Shown piece after piece: positions 10,900 to 21,061 of a stretch of 64,000 nt of DNA (the first letter of the stretch is position 1; the number at the start of each line of letters is the position of its first letter). Source of the DNA: Adenophora triphylla var. japonica (lineage: Eukaryota; Streptophyta; Magnoliopsida; Asterales; Campanulaceae); NCBI GenBank assembly GCA_022495995.1, contig JAFEMH010002568.1:124001-188000 (forward strand). The letters are read 5' to 3'. The translations under genes and the position numbers were made by a program. The notes below the pieces were generated by a model. The model had not been told where the DNA came from, ran no database searches, and was given only the letters and a program-made list of their open reading frames with translations.

Positions 10900-12060
10900 A
10901 GATGCAACACTTATATATATATCAAGGAAAAACCTTATACATGTTATGGGGAACAAAGTAATCTTCACGGTTAGATGCATTAATTTATAATTTTTTTGTA
11001 AAACAATTACATGCATTGATGAAAACAAAAAATCGGCAAACGGTCAAAACTACGGGGACCGCATCGAATTTCCGAAGTACATGGACCGAAATACTTTAAG
11101 AATTCTCGGGACCTTATTAGAATTTTCAGAATTGTTCATCTTCTACCTAATGAACCCAGCAGCCATTTTTTCCTTCTACCTCTGCTACTTCAAACCCACT
11201 TTGAATCAAAAGCTACACAACAATATTAAGCCTACATATAAATCAAAAGGGTATAACCCATGTTTTCAAGCGCTGCTTGAGATAAAAGTGGTATGCACAA
11301 AAGTTATGTGGCTCTTTTACTTATCTCAACTCTTTGCGGCGGACAAATAGTAATCGAAGTTACAAATACACTCACGAGATAACCATAAAATGAAAGATAC
11401 AAATACAAACACAATAAAACACAGAAAACTAGTCATTCTGTACAGTAAGAACTCACGCACTATGGCACAGGTTCTACTCCAGGAATCAGCCTTCTCTCCA
11501 GATTTGAGATAAGGTTGGTACAACTCAACAAAGTAAGTAAAATTCAGACCTTATGGATTTATATATAATTAAAGACAACTGGAGCATTGAAAATGAATTT
11601 TGAGGAATATGATTATAATATAATCTTCTCAAACATCAAGACGTAGGCATATCTATTTTGAATTTAAGGAGCAAAGATAGTACGAAAGACTCACCTTGAC
11701 TATACCAGATAAATATAAGCTCAATGTAAGCTGTCGGCCATCAAGATTACTCCAATTTCCAATGACAAGTCCTACTTGGGGTACTAAATGGGGGCATTAG
11801 ATCTAATAAGCACATATTTTAATTATTCTTTTGCTCTAGAGCTTAGTGCAATATCTGAAGTTTGTGCAAGTTTTAAGGAATTCAACATCACAGTCGGTCG
11901 TAGTATCTCCTCTATCATCTCTAACTAGTATCTATTGACAATCCCATGCTAGCTACTTTCTCAAAACATGTATACTTAACGATGGTTAAGTGATGAAATT
12001 AATCCTTAGCGGCACTACCAGTATTCCTTTAGGAAAACATGGTATAACTAGCACAAGGCA
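10900..12060. other. CACTA-1 interior, no gene recognised
   Basis: AT-rich unique-looking sequence. Short open frames at 11081-11350 and 11326-11523 have no motif I recognise. It probably includes introns or decayed exons of the TNP1-like gene, but no splice pattern could be assembled. Confidence 0.4.
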
Positions 12061-12065
12061 GAAGG

Positions 12066-12357
12066 TGAAAGAGATACACAAAAGCATGAGGCGCCCGCCT
12101 CACAAAACACCATGCGCCCGCCTCAATCTGTCCAAGCTTGTGCTGATGTTACGGCCTCCCATGCGGCCGCCTCCCTAAGCACCATGCGGCCGCCTCACAC
12201 CAAGCATCAACAGTCACTCAACTGTTGCCGTTCCACTTCAGTCCACCTTGGTTAAAGAGTTCTTGTTTATCTGTATTAGAATTAGAACAGACACAATTTT
12301 GTATATATATATTCCTCTTGATTAAATGAAATAATCATCATTTGCATTTCTCTTATA
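12066..12357 (+). repeat. Copia-C 5' LTR
   Basis: It starts TGAAAGAGAT and ends TTTCTCTTATA just before the primer site. U3 holds four related units, GAGGCGCCCGCCTC at 12088-12101 and ATGCGCCCGCCTC or ATGCGGCCGCCTC near 12112, 12161 and 12184. An AT-rich TATATATATAT at about 12302-12312 may serve as the TATA region. Confidence 0.95.
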
Positions 12358-12373
12358 TGGTATCAGAGCCAAG
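12358..12373 (+). other. Copia-C primer-binding site
   Basis: TGGTATCAGAGCCAAG matches the initiator-Met tRNA primer sequence used by most plant copia elements, starting one base after the LTR. Confidence 0.95.
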
Positions 12374-12416
12374 ATCAATCTTCTTTTTCTAAACCGTGTC
12401 CTACCCTTCTTCTTCA

Positions 12417-13967
12417 ATGGCTGCTTCCGCCGACTTCCAAGTTCTTCCTAATTCCGCTGAACCAAATGTCCCTCTTATCGTAGTCTCTCTCTCTCATATC
12501 CTCAAACTCACATCCACCAACTACATCGCCTGGAAAACTCAGATCGAAGCTACTCTTCTCGGTCTTGATCTGTACAAATTCATTGATGGCTCACATCTAG
12601 CCCCTCCTCAAAATCTCCCCGCCACCACCACCAATACAACACCACCACAGCCAAACCACCCCCGCAACTCCTCCACCAATGCATCCGTCACAGGCCAAAC
12701 CAATGCAACACCAGCCACAGGCCAAACCACCTCCGTTCCTAATCCAGCCTATAGCACTTGGTTCCGTCAGGACAAGTTAATCTTAGGGTCACTTGCTGGA
12801 ACCCTATCACCCTCTCTCGTCCCTCTCATCTCGCTTTGTCCTACCACACTGGATGCCTGGAAAACCTTGGCAAAAACATATGCCAACCCTTCTAAGGGAC
12901 ATATCAAACAGCTTAAAGACCGCCTCAAAAATATAACCAAAGAATCCCGCTCCATCACTGATTTTATGCAAGAGATCAAATCATGTACTGATCAACTTGC
13001 TTCCCTTGGCCGTCCCCTTGATCCTGAAGACATCATCGATCGAATCCTAGATCAAATAAATGACCCCGCCTATGAGAGTGTGATCTCTGTTGTTCAAAAT
13101 CGCGAAACTCCCATCACCTTTGATGAGCTCCATGAGAAACTCATTACCAAAGAGCTATCCCTCAAACAGAAATCTAAATCCATCCCTTCTTTTCCATCCT
13201 CCATCAACCCTTCGCCGCCAAAAATAACAACAACCGCCACCCACCTTCTCGTTTTCCATCTCGCAACACCGGGACTCCTTCCCACACCCGCATCAATTCC
13301 TGCATATTCTCCTCGACCTCAAACTCCCTTTAAGGGACGGTGCCAATGGTGCCGTACCTCTGGTCATTTCCTTGCTCAATGTCCCATGTTCCGTCAACAA
13401 TACCCACATGCCACCATCCCAAACTCTAATCCCAATCCCAACTATAATCCAAACCCTCCTCGTAATCCTCCTGCTACTGCCACCAACAGGTCCTATTACC
13501 GAACCAACTCAAACCCAAGACCAAGTGCCTATACTGCCACAACTAATCCCTCTCCCTCACCTTCTTGGCTCTTGGATAGTGGGGCAACCCATCATGCTAC
13601 TAGTGACCTAGATAATCTTGCCTTGCATTCTCCCTATGATGGCACGGAGGAACTTCTTATTGGTGATGGCTCAGGTTTATCCATATCAAATATTGGTTCA
13701 ACTTCCCTCTCTGCTCCTACTTCTCAATTTCATCTTAATAATGTTCTTCATGTGCCATCTCTGTCCCGTAATATTATTTCTGTTTCTCAGTTTTGCCGTG
13801 ATAATAACTCTTCCATCACTTTCTCACCTAACTCTTTTATTGTGAAGGACATTCAGTCAGGCACCACTCTCCTTCAAGGTCAGCATAGCTCTGGAATCTA
13901 TGAATGGCATCCACCTCGTTCCCGTTCATTCTGTTCGCTTGTCCTCGACATCAAATTGGCATCATAA
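12417..13967 (+). CDS. Copia-C gag and protease
   Basis: The start MAASADFQVLPNSAEPNVPL follows the leader. The gag (UBN2/retrotran_gag type) contains KLTSTNYIAWKTQIEATLLG, then WKTLAKTYANPSKGHIKQL, then a CCHC zinc knuckle CQWCRTSGHFLAQC at residues about 310-325. Protease follows with WLLDSGATHHATSDL and VLHVPSLSRNIISVSQF. The frame closes at KLAS, at or just past the protease/integrase junction, because of an apparent single-base shift near 13925. In the family, gag and pol are one polyprotein cut by this protease. The portion here is open without a break for about 516 codons. Confidence 0.9.
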   Translation: MAASADFQVLPNSAEPNVPLIVVSLSHILKLTSTNYIAWKTQIEATLLGLDLYKFIDGSHLAPPQNLPATTTNTTPPQPNHPRNSSTNASVTGQTNATPATGQTTSVPNPAYSTWFRQDKLILGSLAGTLSPSLVPLISLCPTTLDAWKTLAKTYANPSKGHIKQLKDRLKNITKESRSITDFMQEIKSCTDQLASLGRPLDPEDIIDRILDQINDPAYESVISVVQNRETPITFDELHEKLITKELSLKQKSKSIPSFPSSINPSPPKITTTATHLLVFHLATPGLLPTPASIPAYSPRPQTPFKGRCQWCRTSGHFLAQCPMFRQQYPHATIPNSNPNPNYNPNPPRNPPATATNRSYYRTNSNPRPSAYTATTNPSPSPSWLLDSGATHHATSDLDNLALHSPYDGTEELLIGDGSGLSISNIGSTSLSAPTSQFHLNNVLHVPSLSRNIISVSQFCRDNNSSITFSPNSFIVKDIQSGTTLLQGQHSSGIYEWHPPRSRSFCSLVLDIKLAS

Positions 13968-16664
13968 ACTAGGCCATCCTTCCCCCTCTATTTTACGTTT
14001 TATTAGTAATAATTTTCATTTGAACATTCCAAATTGTGTGTCCTTTCATTGCAATTCATGTGATTGCAACAAAAGTCACAAGTTGCCTTTTCATAATAAC
14101 AGTATTCAATCCTTTGGTCCATTAGATGTCATTTATAGTGATGTTTGGACTTCTCCTGTCCACTCTTTTGACTCTTACAAATATTACATAATCTTTGTCG
14201 ATCACTTCTCTAAATACATATGGTTCTACCCTCTCAAAAATAAAAACGATGCCACCACCGGTCTTTTCTCACTTCAAACTCTTGGTTGAAAAACATTTTG
14301 ATCGCTCTATAAAAACAATCTTTAGTGACAATGGTGGTGAATACATTGGTCTTCAACCACTTCTTAAATCTCATGGCATACAAAGATCTCACCTCTCCAC
14401 CTCACACCTGAGCATAATGGTTACTCGGAACGCCGACATCGTCATATTGTCGAGACAGGCCTATCTCTATTAACCCACTCCTCCATGCCTCTAAAATTTT
14501 GGTCACTAGCCTTCTCTACAGCTTGTTACCTGATAAACCGCATGCCTACTCCTACTCTAAAATTCAAATCCCCATATCTAACTCTTCACAACCAAAATCC
14601 AAACTACCTAAAACTCCGTAGTTTTGGTTGTCTCTGTTATCCATGGTTACGCCCATATACTTCTCATAAACTTCAACCACGTTCCGCTCCTTGTGTGTTT
14701 GTTGGCTACTCGTCTACACAAAGTGCCTTTTATTGTCTTGACCCTACCTCTAATAAAATATACTCCTCTCGGCATGTAAAATTCATAGAACATGAATTTC
14801 CCTTCTCAAAAACTACCACCCCTAATAACCCAATTTTACCCCCTGATGACTGGTGCCAAGTATCTCTTCCTCTTCTTATTCCACAAAACGTGCCTCATAC
14901 TGCTTCCACTTCCCAGCCACAACATGTCCCTTCTAACCCAATCTCGACTGAAACACCTACATCCTCTTTAATACCTTCTGCTACCTCTTCTGCTACCTCT
15001 TCTGCTACTCATCAATCAACACCACCGCCCCCTCCACCACCTCCTCCAAATCGTCCCATCACCCGCTTACAGAATAAAATTGTCAAGCCAATAAATAAAT
15101 TAAATCTTCACACCTCTCTCCATACACCTTCGGCTGAACCTACAACCATTGCTCAGGCTCTCAAAAATCCAATTTGGCGTAAAGCCATGCAAAGTGAATA
15201 TGATGCCTTGGTTCAAAATCACACTTGGGATCTCGTTCCACCTTCTTCGTCTCAAAATTTAATTGGGTGCAAGTGGGTTTTTCGCACAAAATATCATCCT
15301 GATGGTTCTATAGATCGTTACAAAGCCCGTCTTGTAGCTAAGGGCTTTCACCAACGCCCTGGTCTTGATTACTCTGAAACATTCAGTCCCGTTGTAAAAC
15401 CTGCCACTATACGTACCCTCTCACTTGCTACCATTCATGGGTGGTCTATTCGTCAGGTTGACATTAACAATGCATTTCTTCAAGGGACATTAAATGAGGA
15501 AGTGTTCATGGTTCAACCTCCCGGTTTTGTCAATCCTTCTCTTCCTTCCTATGTCTGTAAACTGCGTCAAGCTCTCTACGGTCTTAAACAAGCTCCTAGG
15601 GCTTGGTACAATGAACTACGTTCCTATCTCATTTCACTTGGATTCAAAAATTGTGTATCTGACTCTTCCTTATTTACACTACGTCATTCTCAAGGTCTCA
15701 TCTTCCTTCTTGTCTATGTCGATGATATTATCATCACTGGCTCCAATCCCTCTTTTCTAGAGTCATTTATTTCTCAATTCTCCGTCCGATTCTCCCTTAA
15801 GGATCTCGGTCCTCTTTCTTACTTCTTGGGTGTAGAAGTTATCCCACATCCTCGTGGAATTCTTCTTAGCCAACATCGATACATTCAGGATCTTCTCATT
15901 CGTTCCAACATGTCCTCGCCTAAACCCGTGTCTACACCAATGGTAACTCATCCGCCTCTTTCTTCCAAAGGTGGTACTCCCCTTGCCAATCCTACCGAGT
16001 ATCGTGCCCTTGTTGGAAGTCTTCAATATCTTTCCCTCACTCGCTAGATATCTCTTTCGCTGTCAATCGTCTTTCGCAATATATGCATTGTCCCACTGAT
16101 GAGCACTTGGTTGCGCTCAAGCGTGTTCTTCGATTCTTGGCTGGAACATCTACTCATGGCTTACTTCTTCGTAAAGAATCACCCCTTTCTGTTCATGCTT
16201 TCACTGATGCCGATTGGGCCGGAGATAAGGATGATTTCGTCTCTACTACAGGCTATATTGTCTACTTGGGTACAAACCCAATTTCTTGGAGCTCTCGTAA
16301 ACAACGTGCTTTAGCCCGTTCCTCAACAGAATCGAATATCGTGCGATAGCTTCTACCACCGCGAAGTGTTATGGGTTAAGAATCTTCTCCTGGAACTTGG
16401 TTTTATTTCTACTTCCCCTCCGGCAATCTTTTGTGACAATATGGGTGCTACTTATGTTGCTGCTAATCCTAAATTTCACTCTCGTATGAAGCATATTGGT
16501 CTCGATTATCATTTTGTTAGAGAACATGTCCAGAACAATGATCTTCGGGTCTCGTTCATATCCAGTAAGGATCAGCTTGCAGACGTCTTGACAAAGCCCC
16601 TTGGCCGATCTTCTTTTCAAACTATAATATCCAAGATTGGACTTCTCAACCGGCCGTCCATCTT
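13920..16664 (+). pseudogene. Copia-C integrase, reverse transcriptase and RNase H (frame-broken)
   Basis: Integrase starts with WHHKLGHPSPSI and a CNSCDCNKSHK zinc region, then the core with YSDVWTSPV, SDNGGEY and ERRHRHIVE. Reverse transcriptase (14485-16047) has KARLVAKGFHQRPGLDYSET, QVDINNAFLQG, LYGLKQAPRAWY and LLVYVDDIIITGS. RNase H has [21 protein letters not shown] and [12 protein letters not shown]. The frame changes near 13925, 14275, 14395, 16046, 16336 and 16362. Each is explained by one base gained or lost, several within GG or CC pairs. Catalytic residues are all present, so this is either newly broken or mis-sequenced. Confidence 0.9.
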
Positions 16665-16673
16665 GCGGGGGCA
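16661..16673 (+). other. Copia-C polypurine-type tract
   Basis: The G-rich segment TTGCGGGGGCA directly precedes the 3' LTR start TGAAAGAGAT and is the likely plus-strand primer. Confidence 0.7.
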
Positions 16674-16965
16674 TGAAAGAGATACACAAAAGCATGAGGC
16701 GCCCGCCTCACAAAACACCAGGCGCCCGCCTCAATCTGTCCAAGCTTGTGCTGATGTTACGGCCTCCCATGCGGCCGCCTCCCTAAGCACCATGCGGCCG
16801 CCTCACACCAAGCATCAACAGTCACTCAACTGTTGCCGTTCCACTTCAGTCCACCTTGGTTAAAGAGTTCTTGTTTATCTGTATTAGAATTAGAACAGAC
16901 ACAATTTTGTATATATATATTCCTCTTGATTAAATGAAATAATCATCATTTGCATTTCTCTTATA
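16674..16965 (+). repeat. Copia-C 3' LTR
   Basis: 292 bp, same as the 5' LTR except one substitution in the second GC-rich unit. It ends TTTCTCTTATA and is followed by the GAAGG duplication. Confidence 0.95.
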
Positions 16966-17189
16966 GAAGGCACTATGCAGTGCATGTACCCTTTGTGCAA
17001 CTTTCAAGCAATTAAGTACTCTCCCCGACCCGGAATAAATGTCACACTTTTCTTTTTGAGATAAAATTAAAAATTAAAAATGAAAGAAAGTGAATACTAA
17101 AGAAATTGCTTTAAACATTTATTAATCCCTTTCTACGTACTGACCAGATAAAATAAATGAAAATTGTATATAAGTATCACAAAATTTAT

Positions 17190-17222
17190 AGTTATATATA
17201 TATGTGTGTGTGTGTGTGTGCA
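17190..17222. repeat. TA/GT microsatellite
   Basis: An ATATATATAT run passes into GTGTGTGTGTGTGTGTG just before a MITE inside CACTA-1. Confidence 0.9.
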
Positions 17223-17232
17223 CAAATATATA

Positions 17233-17381
17233 CTCCATCCGTCCCGCTTCACTTGATATCAAATTGCTGAGCACAATCACTAAGGAAAAGTAGAAGAAAA
17301 ACTTTCAATTTTGGGCAGTATAAAGTGAAGTGGGATGAATCAAAATGAAAATTGGTATCAAGTGAAGTGGGACGGAGGAAG
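17233..17381. mobile_element. Stowaway-like MITE in CACTA-1
   Basis: The left end CTCCATCCGTCCCGCTTCAC and the right end in reverse CTTCCTCCGTCCCACTTCAC form an inverted repeat of about 30 bp. TA dinucleotides flank both sides (17231-17232 and 17382-17383). Length 149 bp, no coding capacity. Ends, size and TA duplication fit Tc1/mariner-derived Stowaway elements. Confidence 0.9.
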
Positions 17382-17389
17382 TATACACT

Positions 17390-18345
17390 TGCATAACAAG
17401 AAAATCACTCTATGTGTCACAAGGAGATGGCATAATCATTATTCCAAACTGTAAGGTTTTAGCAGGAAACAAAAATAAAAATAACTGGAAACAGATATTC
17501 CGCTCCATATTGGAAAACAAGAATTATTTGTAAATGGGTTATGAAGTAGCTTTGAAATTCATCAGGTATCTAAAATAAATTATCGTGGCAGGGTAAAGAC
17601 TCTAATATTCGCATGAAACAACTGGAAACAGATATTACGCTCCATATTGGAAAACAAGAGGCAGAACTTGGTTTGAGGGTCAATAGTTCACCAACAATCA
17701 AACCACATACATCTCACAAAAATCAAACTAGAAAACATAAATTAATGAAAAACAACTTGGCAGATAGAAAAAATAAAATGAAATTAAAAAATTAACCCTT
17801 TTAATTAATCAATCAATCAAACAAAACCAAGACGAATCAGCTGGGTAGCATCAGATCAACAAACAAACACATCTAAGACTTCATCCAATTATCAAAAAAA
17901 TAAAAAATCAGTGGCTATGAATTGTTACATTACCTCAGGAGAACGGAAATTCGTAAGAAAATAGTTGAATTCGATGGAAATTGAGATCTGGGTTTGAAAG
18001 ATTTCACCAAATAGTTGGATTAGGTGTGTGCAATCCACAATCAGAGCACCCCGAGAACAAACCTCAAAGCTTCCTTGGTCGCTCGAGCTTTGATTGCAAA
18101 ACCTAGCTCTCCACAGGCGGTTTTTCTCTTCCCGCCGTCTCCTCCACGGTTTTTCTCTTCCCGCCGTCTCCTCCACGAACGATCTGTAAAACTGTAAAAG
18201 TGAAATAGGGATTTTTTGTTTTTGTAACAAATAGAGAGTAATTCTACAATTGGTACCTTTAATTTATTAAATAGACTAAATCACCCTTAAACTACTCCAT
18301 TTACTTGGACTAGTAAAAGCTCGTGTTTGAGGACACGTGGTATTT
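17390..18345. other. CACTA-1 interior, duplicated 37-bp piece, no gene
   Basis: A segment around AACTGGAAACAGATATTCCG (about 17481-17520) recurs at about 17621-17660 (AACTGGAAACAGATATTACG), so part of the sequence is duplicated. At 18116-18180 the segment TTTTTCTCTTCCCGCCGTCT is repeated in tandem. No coding motif was recognised. Confidence 0.5.
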
Positions 18346-18583
18346 TTTTTAATTAAAAGTGAGGGTAAAATGGGAAAGGGACAACTTAATGAGAGTAAAA
18401 TGGGAACTTCCCTCATTGACACTATTCATACAACTATTCATCTCACTTTCCTCAATTATCTCATTTTTTAATTAAAAGTGAGGGCAAAATGGGAAAGAGA
18501 CAACTTAGTGAGGGTAAAATGGGAACTTCCCTCATTGACACTATTCATACAACTATTCATCTCACTTCCCTCATTTATACTAT
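18346..18583. repeat. Two-copy tandem duplication of about 119 bp
   Basis: The segments at 18346-18464 and 18465-18583 are near identical, each with AATTAAAAGTGAGGG, GGGAACTTCCCTCATTGACA and CAACTATTCATCTCACTT. They differ at a few bases. The function is not apparent. Confidence 0.85.
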
Positions 18584-18588
18584 AGATA

Positions 18589-18831
18589 CTCCCTCCGTCC
18601 CGATTTAAGCTTCATCATTTTGGTGAAGCACAAGAATTAAGGAAATGAATGATTAGGAAAAGGGTTGTGAGTAGAGAAAAGTGAGTGGTATCACAATATA
18701 AGTATGTGAGAGGAAAAAGTGAGTGAGGTTGACAAGTGGGGCTCACATATTTTACCATTTTAGCAAATGTGAAGCTATCAACGGGACGCCCTTTTAAGTA
18801 AAAGGTGAAGCTTAAACCGTGATGGAGTGAG
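18589..18831. mobile_element. Stowaway-like MITE in CACTA-1
   Basis: The ends CTCCCTCCGTCCCGATTTAA and, reversed, CTCACTCCATCACGGTTTAA pair over about 26 bp. TA is present at both flanks (18587-18588 and 18832-18833). Length 243 bp, noncoding. Confidence 0.88.
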
Positions 18832-19089
18832 TAATTAATCGTTTTTACAATGACAATTTCATTGTCATAAATAAGGGCATATTTGGTAAATAATGCAAAA
18901 TATTTCTAGATAATAGCACAACTGCAAGTATTATGAGACAAATTTGAACTCGTATAACTGCAAGTACTTTGAAACTAAGAAAATTACACAAATATAGTGA
19001 AATTGGGTAATTAGAGTATACGTTATTTGAAACTTCTCAAATGATACAATTCTATAGTATGATATTTCTCATCCCAAATCGAAAAAAAT

Positions 19090-19570
19090 TAGATTTTAAT
19101 TGATATATAAAAGTCCATCTCCACAATACTTATATTGGGCACAAATAAAATTTATTGTCTTTTGGATTGTTGTGATAAGTCAAGTGACCTCAAATTTTTT
19201 GAGCTCAGTAAGCGAGTGTATGATGTTATGCAACGCTTCAAAATTTTGGGCTCGGGTTGTTACAAATACTGTTATAATAGAACCCACACTGTAAGGCTTG
19301 CGAGCTCGCCCGGGAGTACGATCTAGGTATTGAAGGGGCCTTTAACAGGAATGACAAGGATTTAGTGGGAGAGAATGTGATATCCCCATGCCACATCCGA
19401 AAGATGTAAACATTGATTTGATATATAAAGTATAAACATCCACAATACTATTAGAATTGACCATTCATGAACTTTTTGGTGGATCAAGTGGACTCGGGTT
19501 ATTATGCTCATAGCGCTAGCGCGTGGGTTTTGTATATGTAACAAGCTGAATTTTCGAGTTCAAATCGTTA
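19090..19570. repeat. Possible small LTR (TRIM-like) retroelement relic
   Basis: A sequence around TTGATATATAAA and CCACAATACT occurs twice (19098-19130 and 19412-19450). The second is preceded by TGATATCCCCATGCCACATCC, resembling the TGATATCCCACATC start of many small plant LTRs. The 110 bp between them include a purine run GTGGGAGAGAA. Boundaries are uncertain and no duplication was confirmed. Confidence 0.35.
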
Positions 19571-20094
19571 CACTAGATATAGTCACTCTTAGAATACCTT
19601 TGAATACAACTGACAATGGAAAATCTCATTTCAATCGCATAAGTCAAATCAAAATTATGCAGAAAAAAATTATTTTGAAATTTGTATATAATTTTTTATA
19701 ATCCCATACTTTTAATACTCGTAAAGATCCAATGGTTTTTAAAATTGGTAATGACATTCAAGAATATCAAAAATAAATTAACTCTTGGTGAACCCGAAAT
19801 CATCATGATTTTCCTTCTTCTTATTCACTAATTAGTTCTCAATTCAATTTGAATAGAGTTAATATGAATATTCTTGGCACTTTTTTGGAATAGGCCAATA
19901 CAATTTTGCATAGCTGGTAGCCTTAATTAGATCTATTTATCATTAGTAAATTGAGTGACCAATAATAATTAAAATTTTAGTTATAAAGCAATAAAAGACT
20001 TAAATAGTAGTAAATTGACCAATAATGAAAAATTGTATAAGTAAAAGGATAATTGTTAAATTTTAAATTTTACTTGTTACTAGTTTTTAGTAAA

Positions 20095-20521
20095 TAATGT
20101 TAAGCGGGATATATTCGCTGCAAAAATTGAGATGCCGCCAATATGTTTGTGACAACTGAAAAATACGTCATAAATATTGATTAATTTCGTCACAAGTGAA
20201 AAATTACCCGCTAAATATTTACACATAAGCCGCTAAAATAGTTTTGCCGTCTCAATCTGGAGGATTATCTCGTCACATGCTTTGTGACAACTTCAATAGG
20301 TCACAAATCCAAATGACCTCGTCACAAATATAATTTTGAGCGGGCTATATTGGCTCCGAAAATTCTAAATAACATTGTGACGGTGTATGTGACAAAATTC
20401 CTTGTCACAATAATAATTTTTGTTTTAACCCTTCTAAAGCACATTCATCTTGACGTATAACTTCCATCCCGTCTCAAGGTTGTCACACAATCCGTCCCCT
20501 AAAGCCCTTTTTCTTGTAGTG
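20095..20521. repeat. CACTA-1 right subterminal and terminal repeats
   Basis: Many copies of CGTCACAA, GTGACAA and similar (20150, 20190, 20274, 20285, 20313, 20384, 20397, 20483) mirror the left end. They are followed by the terminal repeat ending TTTTTCTTGTAGTG at 20521. Confidence 0.87.
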
Positions 20522-21061
20522 AATGGACAAAATATGTATAATCTTTGATTTTTTACATTTGTAATTAGATATATTTATATAGATATACCCTATGGTCCAA
20601 AATAAATGTCATTTTTGTACAAGTTTCTTCTTTTGTATTCAAAGAAGGCATGAGAAGCAATTGAACCTAGACCTTACACAAAAATTTGGCTCTAATACTA
20701 CTGAGCCACTACACACCCGTTTGAGATAGTTTTCAAAAATATTCCATTGACTTCCACTGTCCCATTTAGAACTAGACTTATTTCCTTTTTAGGCGTCCCA
20801 TTGATAACTAGACAAACCCAAAATTGTAAAGGCCTGGCTGAAACATTGCTTCATTTAGTGGATTAACTCTGAATGAATAAGGAATATTTGGAAAAACAGG
20901 TATCCTAAGTTCTGAATGATCAATATAGAATCCTTTCAATGAAAGGTCATCTCTTTTCTTCAAAAGAAGCCAGACTTTATATTCTTCAACCTATGCTATA
21001 AATGGAGTTCCGAGGTAATTATCTATTTTTTGCTACAAATTTTGAGTTTCAAACAGAAAAA
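20522..21061 (+). promoter_or_regulatory. Upstream region and TATA box of the phospholipase D gene
   Basis: TATAAAT at 20997-21003 lies about 60 bp before the start codon at 21062, a normal spacing for a plant promoter with a short leader. CACTA-1 ends at 20521, so only about 475 bp separate the transposon from the TATA box. The region at 20740-20825 contains CCCATTTAGAACTAGACTTA and CCCATTGATAACTAGACAAA, which looks like another decayed short repeat pair. Confidence 0.6.

Larger units (their letters stand above)
12066..16965 (+). mobile_element. Copia-C, young Ty1/copia element (probably Ale/Retrofit-like)
   Basis: A 5-bp duplication GAAGG flanks it (12061-12065 and 16966-16970). The LTRs, each 292 bp, differ at one position that I can see (T/G within CACCAxGCGCCC). 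The primer site TGGTATCAGAGCCAAG lies directly after the 5' LTR and a G-rich tract precedes the 3' LTR. Gag and pol are in copia order. The few LTR differences imply a very recent insertion, yet pol has at least five single-base frame breaks. The lineage call rests on gag style and is tentative. Confidence 0.95.
9751..20521. mobile_element. CACTA-1 (En/Spm) transposon, non-autonomous, with nested copia-C
   Basis: The left end is CACTACAAGAAAATGAACTT and the right end read in reverse is CACTACAAGAAAAAGGGCTT. Both continue with a GGGGACGG segment, giving terminal inverted repeats of about 30 bp. The flanks are AAT on both sides (9748-9750 and 20522-20524), the 3-bp duplication expected of CACTA elements. 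Inside are subterminal GTCACAA-type repeats, a TNP1-like exon on the minus strand, MITEs and copia-C. No TNP2-type transposase is seen, so it would need one supplied in trans. Without copia-C it would be about 5.9 kb. Confidence 0.93.
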
